Source of the DNA: Wallemia ichthyophaga EXF-994
Taxonomy: Eukaryota; Basidiomycota; Wallemiomycetes; Wallemiales; Wallemiaceae
NCBI RefSeq assembly: GCF_000400465.1
Contig: NW_008806280.1
Coordinates: 434,001-498,000 of the forward strand
Direction: 5' to 3'
Length of the DNA stretch: 64,000 nt
Below, piece after piece: positions 53,144 to 64,000 of this stretch; the stretch's first letter is position 1; each line of letters starts with the position of its first letter. The notes beneath the pieces are model-generated. The model saw only the letters and a list, made by a program, of their open reading frames with translations. It did not search any database and had not been told where the DNA came from. The position numbers and the translations under genes were made by a program.

Positions 53144-56100
53144 ATGACAGGGAATTCCTTGAATAATAATTTAAATAATTCTAATCTAATGAATGGCCTA
53201 TTCGACGCTCCCAGGAAGCTAAAAGGTCTTTCAATATCTCAAGTTGTCCCAGAAGATGCAGATGACGCAGGAGAATACGCACCGCAATGGCTTAGGAACG
53301 TTAAGGGCACCAGGCTACACCCAGAAAAGCTATCTTTGGTGGCAAATGTACTTGGATACAATCACAACCACTCACCATCACCAGTTACATTCAATTCTGG
53401 TTACTTACTCACTGTTATTCCTCCCAAATCGCTTAAATCCAAGTCTAATAACAGCAAACAGTTCAGTAGAGGCATTCTTATACCATTACAACCCTCTTTA
53501 CCCGCAATGAGAGCTGCTATTGCCAGAGAATTCAATCTACCTTCTTCGGGTGGTTTGGTTGTCTATTTAGTGGAGAATATGTCTCAGGACTCTGAAGACC
53601 CTGATAACTACATCGATTACCCAGGACCTCTTATAAACGACGAGTCCTGGAATCTTCTCTGGAAATCTCACCTTCGTTCTCCCTTTTTCTCGGAAAGAAT
53701 GCCCGATAAAATACCAAACGATCACCCTAGAGCGACACCCTCACTCAAAATACCTTCCACTCATCAATCCATTGCAGGCAAAATTGAATTTGATTTCGAC
53801 ACGGATTCAAAAGCCGGTAACTGGTATAGGTCTTGGCATTACCCTAATCTTCAGATTCCACTAGCTGACGGTAAGCGAAAGTTTAAGCTGCGCTCGGATA
53901 GTAAAAGCGTCCGAGGTACACATAACACACATGACACTCAAGGTACACGTGAAACACGTGACACCCAGAAAATAACGCAAGAAATCTTCCTTGACAATAA
54001 GGACACAGCACAAGAAATCTCATTTAACACCCAAGACAGCTCTCAAGTTCCTACTCCTGCTGCTCCCTCTAACCCAACCCTCGATACCAATACCAACGAC
54101 AAGAACGAATCACCACGATCTACTTCTTCACTACCTTACCGTACATTCGAGTTGGAAACACTGCACTCTTTACTGAATCCACACTCCGGAGACAGTTCCC
54201 CAACTCAGTCCATCTCTCAACAAACCAATTACGACCAAAATCCAGATGAAAACCAAGACAAAAACCAGAACAGGGGATCTGTTCACGTTATGCAGGACAC
54301 ACTCGACGAGCTCGAAAAAGCACTTACTGAGCTCAGTCCAAAACCTATCAATCTCCAGGAGGATTTTGGGCAGCGCCGTGATGCTGTACAGAAAGCCGCT
54401 CGTACTCTATCAAAGATTGGCAACAGGGACGGTTTCCATATGCCACGCAAAGATGATGGTACTTTGAAATCGTTTGAGGAAATTTCAGACGAGAATGAGA
54501 TCAATGAGAAGGTGAAAGAGAAAGAGGAAGAGAATTGCAGTGGGTGAAGAATTTGATGACTTCTAAGCTTACTAATCAGAAATATAGCTACGCAGCAAAC
54601 ACAGCACGGCACAATCAACGCACCAAAAAACACCACAGTCAATACCGTCGGATCACGCCAAGGCTATCGTAAGGATGACGAGCCTGTTGATCTCCCAAAA
54701 TCACCATCACGGTCGATGGAGTCGAGGAGTAACAGTCTGTCTAACTCGGATGACAGTAACCAAAACGACACTCTCACTGAAACTCCAGCAACAGAGACTG
54801 ATATGTCTAGATACACTCCACCACCCAAACCATCATTTAAACCACATCTCAGTATCGAAACTAATCCTCACCCTCAAGCTCACCCTCAACATCCCCTATT
54901 CAGCATAACTCCTTCCTCACCCTGGAGTACTGGACCAAAAACAGCACCACCAAATTCAACCAACATATCACCGCCACGGTCTGGATTCAATCTGCCAAAA
55001 ACTCCAACAAGCGCTGATGAGAATCGATCAACCAAGACCTCACTTACCTTTGGCGGTCGTCGCAAGGAGTCCATTCAGATGGACAAAGCAGACAAGGTAG
55101 AGAAGATGGAAAAAGTGGACAGAAAGAACAGCACAGAGTCCAAGAGATCCATCAGCTCAAAGGAGGCATTAGGATTGGATGGGTTAGGTATAAAGGGATT
55201 TAAATTCTGGTCATCGGCCAAAGGTAGCGCAGGCAACAATAGCAATAGCAGTACAAGCGCCAACCAAGCACCACCGGCGCCAAAACAGAGAGAGAGAGCA
55301 CCCAGCATAACAATGCCTATGGGAGTAGTCAAGACAGCTTCTGGGGGTCCAGGGAGGATAACGCAGACTTACTCACACCAGCCCGTCCCCGCCAATACGT
55401 CTATGTCTATGAGATCTATATCACCCACACTATCAAGTCAAGACCACGGCACCGACGCTACGACGTCGATGATTGACCATTTCCCAGACAGCCGATACCC
55501 CAAAGACATAGAACTGAGTGATGGGAAGCGTGAGTTTGAGTTGACTAGAGTAATTGCATTATGATGGCTAACAAGTAATTGAAAAGCAGATATGGTCCCG
55601 CTAAGACCACCGCCAGTGCGTCAAAATTACGTCGATGGTGCACAAACGGCGAGGACGCATTCGTGGAGCAGCTCAACGAAAGCTCGCGGATTTCGTGCCC
55701 GTAAGCAGTCGTTGGATAACGGTGTAGGGCCACCTACACTGCCAAACCAGCACTCCGTCGTGCACTCATACTCTTACTCTCACTCCACTCCCCTCCCGTC
55801 AACAGCGACTTTTGCACCGCCGGAACCTATACCGGAGAACCTGGAGGAAATTAAGAGAGATTCAGAGGCAGAAGCAGCCGAGGCTGCAGAAGAGGAAAAG
55901 ATAAATGAAATACTGGCCAAAGAACGCGAAAAGGATTTCGAGGCTAAGGTGGAGGCGTTCGAACAGGACCAGCTGGCTTCTCAAGCCAGAGCTAGAGCGC
56001 TCACTTATCAGGAAGAGACGAGAAAAGCTATCAAAAAAGAAGAAGAGCAGGAGCCCGAGTTAGTTTCCAAGAAAAAGGGCATGCCTGGATCGAGGTTTAG

Positions 56101-56167
56101 CCTCAGCCCTCCTCCATCCGCTTCGCGCAAATTGCCCAATGTGCCTGTCTTCTCTAGGAGGCGGTGA
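53144..56167 (+). CDS. Large hypothetical protein, Ser/Pro-rich with one globular region
   Basis: Exons 53144-54539, 54588-55529 and 55587-56167 join in phase for 972 aa. Introns are 48 and 57 nt; both donors (GTGGGT and GTGAGT) suit the window's style. Residues ~45-195 look globular (SLVANVLGYNHNH..., GILIPLQPSLPAMRAAIARE, GGLVVYLVENM, DESWNLLWKSHL). The remainder is Ser/Thr/Pro/Lys-rich and probably disordered, with a mid-protein KADKVEKMEKVDRKN stretch. A C-terminal acidic coiled coil (EEIKRDSEAEAAEAAEEEKINE) precedes an Arg-rich end. I do not recognise the family. A regulatory or scaffold role is only a guess. Confidence 0.75.
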
Positions 56168-56510
56168 TATGGGTTCTTTTATTATATTTTAGTCGTCACA
56201 TTAATTCAGCAGCGCAGCGTTATAATAAGAGTTTGACTTGTTTCCTTTGCTTTTTTTTTTTTCTTCTATCATTCAACGGAAATATACTATAAGGATATTG
56301 TATACATGTATTTATATCTCGAATTTATAAGAATCATCATTGCCAACTTTGCGTCCGCATGTGTGATCACGTGAATTGCATTAGCTTCAACAAAAAATTT
56401 TGACTGGAATGCAAAGATTCGCACTAAAGTAAAAAATACTAAAATTTAAATACGATATTCAAAGATGTACATTTCTTGCCTCCCAACAACACTTCACAAA
56501 GAGAAACAAC
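56168..56510. other. Intergenic, promoter of the GPI-protein gene
   Basis: AT-rich, with a T tract near 56250 and several TATA-like stretches (TATACTATAAGG near 56284, TATATCTCG near 56312). A CACGTG-like box (ATCACGTGAATT) lies near 56370. It is the upstream region of the secreted protein gene at 56511. No gene or RNA was recognised. Confidence 0.5.
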
Positions 56511-57326
56511 ATGAAGTCAGCAATTTTCCTTGCAGCTCTCCCAGCCGTCATCTTGGCTAACGGCATCTGGATCAAGAACCCTGTCGAGGGTGGAGACGCA
56601 TACTGGCGCATAAAGCACACCAACACCATCAAGTGGGGCGCTGACGGACACGACAACCCAGAAGCCTTCAGTGTTTACCTCAAGAACGACAATCCTAATG
56701 TAGACGGGAACAATCTTGGTATTGCAAACAATGTCAAGACTACTGATGGCTCAACCAAGATTGAAAAGCTTCCAGACTATGTCAAACCAAGGTAGGTGTT
56801 TTGGTATTTTGGGTGTTTCACCTTGTCTCAAACTCATGCTCACACTCACATCTGCAGCGATGGCTGGAGAATCGAATTCGTGCAGGTAGACGACATCAAC
56901 AATGTGTACACATCCTCATCTGACTTCAACATTCGTGAGAAGGACGCACCAAGACCACCAGCACAGGAGGGAAGCGACCACGATGAAATCGACGAGGACA
57001 ACATTGAGGAGTCCAACAATGATGACGACAAGTCTAACAAAGACGACGACAAGTCCAAGACCGAAGATGAAGACGCAAGCAGGACATCCAAGTCATACGT
57101 AAGCTCAGGCACAGCTAGCGTGATGAATATGCCATCTTCCTCAAGCTCCAAGTCATCCTCTTCTACTTCACACTCAATCCCTAACCCTACTCACAATGCG
57201 CCATCAAGCTCCGCAGATCCCGATAGCCAGGCCGCTAACGATGAGGACTCTTCTGCTACAACGGCTGCCGTTTCTTCACTCTTACTCGCTACTCTCTCGC
57301 TCGCTATCGCTACGACTGTTTTTTAA
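56511..57326 (+). CDS. Secreted GPI-anchored KRE9/KNH1-like cell-wall protein
   Basis: Exons 56511-56791 and 56858-57326 (66-nt intron) give 249 aa. A cleavable signal peptide MKSAIFLAALPAVILA is followed by GIWIKNPVEGGDAYWRIKHT, the start of the Kre9/Knh1 immunoglobulin-like domain common in fungal GPI proteins, ending around FVQVDDINNVYTSSSDFNI. A long acidic/Ser/Thr-rich region follows, then a Ser/Asn-rich stretch with GPI omega-like residues and a hydrophobic C-terminus (AVSSLLLATLSLAIATTVF) as a GPI-attachment signal. It should sit in the plasma membrane or wall and may bind or organise beta-glucan. That role is known for the family, not shown here. Confidence 0.88.
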
Positions 57327-57429
57327 TCAACGTTTACTAATGAATTGTTCTCTTTATATAAATGAATTAATACAATACTTGAAAATTTTTATCAGCAAGA
57401 TGGAAAATTATAACAAGAAAAGACCCCTG

Positions 57430-60400
57430 TCACTTGAATCCAAAGAATGATTTGGTGGTCGACCTCAAGCTCGTGTCGGGTGTGAATGAGCGAGATGGTG
57501 TTGCAGATCTGCTTCCGAGACTAGAAAATATGCTACCTCTGAAGCTTTTCTTGTCGTAAGTGGATTGATTTAAACCTTTAGTAGATGACTGGACACTGTT
57601 TGGACCGTTCTTGTTTTTGGTTGGTGTCGGCAAGCTGTCTTGCCTAGATGCTATACTAGCCATGAGACCAGGCTGTGCCATGCCCTTGCCAGTTGAAGGA
57701 GCTGGAGGTGGTTTGCGGCTTGATGTGTGCAACGCGTGCGCAGATGGCATAGGTGATGCCTTTATTGGCGAAAGCGACTGGCGCGGTTGGTGTTGGTTTG
57801 GTGACGTAACAAGGTTCACTACGTTTGACGTTGTACGTTGTGGTAGTTGAGATGGCGGCGGCGATTGGCGCTCTTCCAAAGCCTGCGCCCATAGTGGCTT
57901 AGGTGGTATGCGTCCTATAATACCCCTCAACTCCTTCACCCACACCTCTTTATCCTCATCTGTGTCACTGAAGAAGTGTAGCTTCTCTTCACCACTCTGG
58001 TCTTGCAGTACGAGCATAAATGATCTCTCGACGCTAGCATCTCCCTCATCCACCCATCCATTCTCGACCGCCTCAGCTGACGCGTTGTTGCAATCTAAGA
58101 CTGCTTTCGCCGTTGCTAAGTCTATAGTGGCGATAGCACGCTTTGTCACTTCGTTGAACACTATAATTCGTCCACCGACTAAGCTATACATCCGACGCCT
58201 CCAAGACTGAAGTCTTTGTCAGTACGATGTTAATACTTTATAACCAAAACTCACAGTGACACCTCCACCGAGCTGAGTGAGAACTGATTGGCATATTTTC
58301 TTCTTATGCCACTGCATTTCTTTCATAGTCTTGACAGTGTGCTCCAAAGACGAAGGCAAATCCTTCTGAACAACACCCGGCAGAGTCGGTATTCCAAGCA
58401 CATGTAAAACCAGTTTACCGACAATGCATTTGGTCACGCTGCCGTCATTCTTGGTGAATTTACCTTCCAGTGGAAGAATGAGCTCGACCATTCTGCCTTG
58501 ACACCTAGGTGCGACTTCATTGTAGATGACTCTCGTACTACCGAAAGTGCCATCTTTCTGCAAAAAGTTAAGCATGGGCTCGGTAGGTTCGACGGCATCA
58601 AGCTCTTCAAATTTAGATTGCTCAATTTGCCTTTCGAGTTGCTCCTGCTGTTCTTGCGCTTTCCTCTTCTCCTTCTTAGGTGAGCTGAATATTGACCTGA
58701 AACCAGATCTGCTCTTCGACGGCGTCGGCGGCTGTGTTGGAGTGGCCATGGCAGGCCTGAAGCGAGGCTGTGGGCGTGGTGGTTGAAGGTGTTCGTCCAT
58801 GCGGCACTTGAATGATAGCGTGAAAAAGAGATTCTTGTTCAATATCAAATCAAACTCTTGTCCCAGTGGGGCCTCTTTCCTCAGAGTAGTGTATGGAGTT
58901 GCGACGTGATTGATACCGTTGTCTAGTGTACAGCAGAAAAATGTTTGTTTGCCAACAGGTATCGGGAGTTCAACATCACGCAATCCAGCAACCTTGACAA
59001 ACACCTTGCCTGTAGCTTCACTGAGAGGCTCCTTATTGCGTACCTCTTTCAGGTGTCGAGAGTACTCATTCATATCAGACGGACGCCTAATTACCTTCCA
59101 TGCTTTACCAGTGTCAATATCACCTGCCTTTGCGTGGTGACTAATCTTGGGCTTTTGCACTGTCTCTTCTTGCGATGAAGCTCTGATAACCTCGTTATGT
59201 TCGAACATTTTGTATTTTCTGTCCGAGTCCTTGAATATCTCTCTCATTTCTCTGTCAAGATCATCACCAAAGTCTCCCTCATTGAGTGCTCCCGGTGTCG
59301 GCAACCCACTAGATGGTCTAAATATCGCTTTCTTCCTTGGTGACTCGACTGCATCTGCCGACACGCTTCGCCGCCTCGATGGACGCTCTCCTCTATCTGC
59401 GCGAGATTTCTTCCGTGATAGCAGAATGGCATTTTCACGATCTTTCAAACTGGCGTTACCACGCATCGATTGCTGTCTCTGTGGGGGAATTGCATCAAGA
59501 TTTGGAGAGACAAAAGGTGCGAAAGATTCCAAGTCTCTTGTTGCTTCCTCATCTTGAGTTGGTGGTTGCAGCTCAGCCTTGAGTTGGGGTTGGGGTTGAG
59601 CTTGAATATGAGGCTGAGGTTGAGGTGGTGCATGTTCCGTCTCTTGGTCTGCCTCTGATGGTGCTGCTGTTTCAGGAGCGCTTGGAAATGCCACGGCCTC
59701 CTCAAACGACTGTCTGTTATGCTTCATTGGGGATGGTGCAACTGCAGCAATAGCAGCCTTGATTGGAGATGGAGGTTGAGAATCGTGTGCATCTGGTGCT
59801 CGAATTTCGGGTGTCTGATGTATTTGTTAGATTGTCATGTAAGCTTGTGCGTCACTTACCAAAACATCTTGAACGTTCTCCTTTTCATGCTCACGTTCAC
59901 GCTCACGCTGAGCCAGCAATGCAGCGTTTGCCTCCTCAGTTTCTCTCTTTTTTCTCATTTTCTCTTGAACAGCCTCCCTGAGGTTGCGGCGTCTATTGAT
60001 ACTTCCAGCTGCATTTGGTGAGATTGGATTGCCCGCGGCGTCGAAGCGAGGTGAAAGGAGTGGTGAGATCAGGCTATTGATGTTCGGTGTGTCGTCTGAA
60101 TGCTCTGATTGTTGAGGCAACGGGTGAGCTCGCTCATGTTCATGTTCGATTTGAGGTACTTTTGGCATCTTTGCAACTTCTTCAGATGGAGGAGAGAGTG
60201 CCCAAAGAGGTGATGAGTGTGGTAACTCTGGCAAGACTGAACGATCCTTTAAGTCATCATCACTTGACTGATCTGGCTCCATTTCAGCAACTTCAGGTTC
60301 TTGCAGCAGCTCAGGTTTATGCTCCTCCGGTTGCTCAATTTCAGGTTCTTGCCGTGGCTGATGCTCATAATCTTGCAATTGTTCTGGTTCAAATTGTTGT

Positions 60401-62349
60401 ATTGTCTTTGGCTTAGACTCTTGTAGCTGTTCAACTTGGAACTCTTGCGCTGGCTCTGGTTTAGACTGACGTGGATGTTTAATTTCAGATTCTAACGACC
60501 GCTCGATTTCGAACTCTTGCGACTGTTCAACTTCGTACTCTTGAGATTGCTCTAAGTCGTACTCCTGCGAGTGCTCTAGCTCAGACTGTTGTAGCTGCTC
60601 TGATTCAGACTCAGGCAGCGCATCCTCTTCCTCTTTAATATGGCTAATCATTGGCTCATCCTTAACCATTTCATGAGAAGCCAATTCGGACAAGTTAGGA
60701 GATGGCATAGACTGTGGTCTACCGATACCCAGCTGACGCATTTTGTTAGGCGTGGTATCCTTGGTAGGTGTTGATTGACGCTTGTTCGTCGAAGTTCTTA
60801 ATGGACTAGTTTTAGAGTACCTGAGCTCCTCAATAGACTTTCTACGATCACTATCTCTTAGCAGCTCATCTTTCAAAATAGAGTCAACCAGGTCTTCCAT
60901 CTGGGTGCGTTCCTGATCGTGGCTCTCGTCTGCGTCTTCATAAGGATGCTCGCCTTGGTCGAACGAGTGGTCGATCACTGACGAGTTCTCATCGTAGTGC
61001 CCGCTATCATCATTTTCATTCTCTGCAAAGTGCCCACTTTCATCTTCTTCGTCGTAGAGACTAGGGGACTCTTCAGGATAGGCGGCCTGATAGCTTGTAT
61101 CAACTTCCAACTCCTCATTTCCAAACTCATGAGGATATTCGTGGGAGTATTCCTCCAAGATACCTTCGTGGGCATAGTCATGAGCGAGTTCGGGTGTATT
61201 TTCGGCGCTATCTTGAGTGGGAGTATGACTCTGTCTGTTTCTACCTAGCGTATGCTGCTCGACTAGTGAGCTAGACGGTGGAGGCATTGGAGGGGTGTCT
61301 TCCCAGCTAGCGCCGACTAGAGCGTCCCGAGCATTCTGCGCGTCATACAGATCAATATCATGCTCCAGATCATGCTCAACTTCCTCATACTCCTCTCCGT
61401 CATCGTATTCGTAGCTACCGTCGAATTCATCCAACCTATCATCATACTCTGGGCTGAATACACCCGTCGCAATGGAATCAGGCTCAGGCTCACGCTCGAA
61501 CTCGTGTATATCAGGGTTTTCTTCGAAAGTGACTGTCTTGCGTCTGGAGAGGGTGCTTCCAGCTGAAGGTGGTCTTTCCTGCTCATATTGATCAAATTGA
61601 TCATATTTATCATATTGCTTTACTTGCTCCTCCTCCTCTACTTTCTTAGAAACAGACAGAGGCTTTGTTTGCGCAACGGTTGGAGTTGGTGGTGAAAAAG
61701 CAGAAGATGGGTGTGCCGGGTGATCAGCTTCCGAGCCAGCGGAGCTGTGGTGCCTCCATGGTGACTGAGTGACGCGTTGAGCGGAAGGAAGGAGGTTGTA
61801 ACCCTTCGATTTCCTAGGCTTAGGCGATGAAGTGCGTTCTTGGACCGTATGGTGGCTTTGAATGTGTCTGTGAGGCGATCTCGATGGATGGAGTCCCAAT
61901 CCCATCGCCGGAGATTCTTCTGGCACCGGTGATGATGTGTAGTCGATCTGTGGAGAAGGGAAATCGTTGGTGTGTTGCTTAAACGGGGAATTCTGGACGA
62001 GGGAGTTGTTTCTGACATGTGAAAAACTCGATGAAGTTCTCCGCTGTGTGGATTGTACGCCTGCACCTGCAGCTACAGCAGCAGCGACAGCAGCGGTTGG
62101 AGACTTAGGAGATGACTTTGGAGACTGCTGAGTTGGTTTGAATAGCCTGTTCGGACTAAACTCCGCGTCTGGTGACATTACTGAGTGCGCCTTGAGCGCT
62201 ATTTTGGATGATGGCTGGTTGCGATTCGACCATCCGCGTGAAGCTGCAGATATGATAGCGTCTCTATCGCGCTCCTTGCGCGTAGGCGTTCCAGGAGACC
62301 GTAGCTGTGGTGAGTTGGATGTTTGCAATGGCTGCGTGGGTGTGGGCAT
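57430..62349 (-). CDS. BUD4: BUD4/Mid2-like anillin and PH-domain protein
   Basis: Exons 59860-62349, 58255-59814 and 57430-58206 (introns 45 and 48 nt) give 1,608 aa. The first ~1,000 residues are low complexity and acidic, Ser/Pro-rich. The C-terminal third has an anillin-like segment (GKVFVKVAGLRDVELPIPVG, FFCCTLDNGINHVATPY, HVLGIPTLPGVVQKDLPSSL). A PH domain follows (SWRRRMYSLVGGRIIVFNEV ... EEKLHFFSDTDEDKEVWVKEL). This order is that of Bud4, Mid2 and Int1, which organise septins and the cytokinesis site, consistent with the septin gene in the same window. A run of imperfect octapeptide repeats rich in Glu/Gln lies near residues 590-685. Confidence 0.87.
60292..60579 (-). repeat. Twelve imperfect 24-bp units coding octapeptides in the BUD4-like protein
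   Basis: On the minus strand the sequence reads as twelve consecutive eight-residue units with consensus x-E-x-x-Q-E-x-E (LEHSQEYD, LEQSQEYE, VEQSQEFE and so on to PELLQEPE). The copies differ by substitution, most at positions 1, 4, 7 and 8. Period and frame are constant, so the array expands without shifting the frame. Confidence 0.85.
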
Positions 62350-62711
62350 TGTAATGACTGTGATTTGGCTGATGGGTTGTGTTAGTTGGCCAGATTTATA
62401 GAATTCCCTATTGAAAACTCACAAATGCTTCTAATTTACAAGCTTTATTTAAATTTAAAAGCCTTTGAATTTAGATATAACGACTGTTCGCGGTTGAAGA
62501 GGCAGTCGCCAAAAATGAACGCGTAAATCGAGGACGGAAATGGCTATTTTAGCCGTGTAAAATAGTGTTAACTGTATTATGTCCCAGTATATTCCCTCAT
62601 CATACGTATAAAGCGCGTTTACCCCGCGTTGATTCTTTTCACTTTTGCCGCTCCACTGTGTCATGACACCAACGGCATATTAAATTATCGTATAATACAA
62701 GTTACAATTAC
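62350..62711. promoter_or_regulatory. Promoter region of the BUD4-like gene with MCB and E2F-like sites
   Basis: This 362-bp gap lies between two minus-strand genes. About 170 bp upstream of the BUD4-like start it has ACGCGT (62519-62524), the MluI cell-cycle box bound by MBF. Next to it TTTTTGGCGA reads on the minus strand at 62506-62515, an E2F/SBF-like site. Together they suggest G1/S-regulated expression, which would fit a septation factor. The A+T-rich remainder shows nothing else. Confidence 0.5.
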
Positions 62712-63661
62712 TCAAATGGTATCATTTATGAAAGCCTCTTTTACGACCTTTCTCACTGTCTCCTTTGGTTGTCCAGATTGCTTAAGTGCCTTGATGTTGA
62801 TCTCCAGTGCACGCGTGACCTCCTCGAGACTCTTCATCGTCAGTTTCTGCGAATCGTCGAGGTATGGCTTCAGTTGTCTTGCTGAATCCCCGTGTATGCC
62901 CTTTTTTGTGCTCGCTATAGGTCCCAGCTGTGCAATCGCAATGTTCAGCATCAGCCAAACTGTGTGCATGAAACTTATAACCTCAAACGGCATAGGTTTG
63001 GCTACTCCTAGCAGCCTCAAAAACCCTGGAATCGGCCGTGTGAGCAAGTGGAGCTCTGTTGTCAGCATTGCGAAGAATAAAGAAAACCGAGTATATGCTG
63101 TGGATTTGTAAGACGCATTGAAGAGCGACATAACCATCATTGAGACAAATGTAGCGAGGTAATACATGAACACAGCAGGAAGACCTCTTTTGATGTAGTC
63201 TTGGAGAGTAATGCAGTGCCTCCATTGCGCTATTGATGGTCCGAATCTGTAACTATTGTAAAAAGCTGAGCAGGGGAAGACGCTGATCAAACACACCTTT
63301 CATAAGCAATCCTTCTCACTGGATCTTGAATCAACTGATAAGATTCACGCGCATGGACAAACATTGTCGTGTCTTTGTTCAATCCGACGCGATCTGGGTG
63401 ATTTTTACGCGCATAAGCCTTCCATGCCTTATTTAGACGCGTATCGTCTGCGTCGATTGGTACATTAAGCAGCTTAAAGACGTTTGGATGATAGCCCCAA
63501 GCCATTTTGATGAATGTGAAAGCAATGTATGCGCCAATAATGGCGCACCTAGCTCTGTATGGATGGTTTGGTGCTGGTTTCACATCCGGTCTGAGCTTGT
63601 AAAATGCCCTGAGAGCGTACGATTCAATGATAGGCGGTGCGAAGTAGAATATAAGATCCAT
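62712..63661 (-). CDS. Membrane-associated J-domain protein
   Basis: Exons 63297-63661 and 62712-63246 (50-nt intron) encode 299 aa. Hydrophobic segments bracket a J domain: AIIGAYIAFTFIKMAWGY comes before FKLLNVPIDADDTRLNKAWKAYARKNHPDRVG, with the essential HPD. After it come AVFMYYLATFVSMMVMSLF and MHTVWLMLNIAIAQLGPIA. The J domain would stimulate an Hsp70 at a membrane, probably of the ER or mitochondrion. It resembles the small family of membrane DnaJ proteins of fungi, but I cannot assign a specific orthologue. No other start codon precedes 63661 in frame. Confidence 0.8.
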
Positions 63662-63891
63662 GTTCTAGCTAAGTGAGCGGGTTAGAAGGGATTCTAAGTG
63701 AGACAGAAAAGGCTCATAAGGTTTGTTGCCATCATAGCGGACTCCTTCACGAAACAGCGTGCCTTATCCACTCACATCCTCACGACATCGCGTACGGAGT
63801 AAAACACGCGTCGCTGAATATAGCGAGTACATAGCTATAACCAAATACGTCCACCCAAATCAACAAGGCTCGGTTGAACGGGCTCGGCTGA

Positions 63892-63999
63892 CTAGGTGAA
63901 GTGTATGAGAGCACCTTTGCCGTAGCTGCTATTGGCCTTGAGCAGCCCAGCCTGAAATGCAGACAGATTCCTATATGATGGATGTATGGCTGCGAGCAA
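63892..63999 (-). CDS. Possible 3' end of a gene running off the window
   Basis: The minus-strand frame is open from the window edge to a TAG at 63892-63894, 35 codons. It ends SAFQAGLLKANSSYGKGALI-HFT, which reads like protein, but I do not know the family. It may be the last exon of a gene beyond 64000 or chance. No acceptor signal is visible inside. Confidence 0.3.
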   Translation of the reverse strand: MLAAIHPSYRNLSAFQAGLLKANSSYGKGALIHFT

Positions 64000-64000
64000 G

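Noticed and set aside
62455-62664. 69-residue minus-strand frame upstream of BUD4
   Set aside because: It lies in promoter sequence and has no resemblance to any family or splice partner.

Overview
This 64-kb window is nuclear DNA of a compact-genome fungus, most likely a basidiomycete. Almost every gene is interrupted by short GT-AG introns, mostly 40-60 nt, with donors such as GTGAGT, GTGGGT and GTAGGT and CTAAC/CTGAC-like branch sites. Intergenic gaps are often under 100 bp. The gene set is eukaryotic housekeeping: SAGA, proteasome, CCT chaperonin, U2 snRNP, 9-1-1 clamp, septin. The dynein heavy chain gene stops inside AAA1, as in the split dynein known from the basidiomycete Ustilago maydis. 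I cannot name the species; an Ustilaginomycotina or Wallemia-like genome would fit. No tRNA, rRNA, transposon or CRISPR array was recognised.

Layout. 1-4.8 kb: the 3' end of an HRQ1-type RecQ helicase, an unresolved small gene, and an SRAP (HMCES-like) gene. 4.8-18 kb: the dynein N-terminal half (minus), divergent from a low-molecular-weight phosphatase, then proteasome activator BLM10 (minus). 18-19.9 kb: a gene-poor interval with two tandem hairpins, a strong box C/D snoRNA candidate with 12-nt complementarity to 5.8S rRNA, and a possible small spliced gene. 19.9-33.2 kb: rhomboid PCP1, a four-helix membrane protein, RPL12, HUS1, NAD kinase, OFD1/TPA1, an S9 acyl-peptidase, a disrupted-looking LRR gene and U2A' (LEA1). 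33.2-42.3 kb: a PPR protein, a CDC3-type septin, an orphan, CCT7 and a RING E3. 42.4-49.3 kb: apyrase YND1, SPT7, EFG1, a DHHC acyltransferase and a small basic protein. 49.3-50.1 kb: a TG tract and a 23-copy perfect 34-bp minisatellite. 50.1-64 kb: PUS9-like pseudouridine synthase, PLP1/TXNDC9-like protein, ATP23, a large orphan, a GPI-anchored KRE9/KNH1-like protein, a BUD4-like anillin/PH protein, a membrane J-protein, and the possible tail of one more gene.

Themes. Several genes touch genome maintenance (HRQ1, SRAP protein, HUS1), cell polarity and septation (septin, BUD4-like, dynein) and mitochondria (PCP1, ATP23, PPR, perhaps the acyl-peptidase). Adjacency looks incidental; there are no operons. 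Promoters are largely bidirectional and extremely short: several divergent pairs have predicted start codons only 4-27 bp apart. Exon joins were worked out by hand from splice signals, frame and remembered family sequences, so individual junctions may be off by a few bases.
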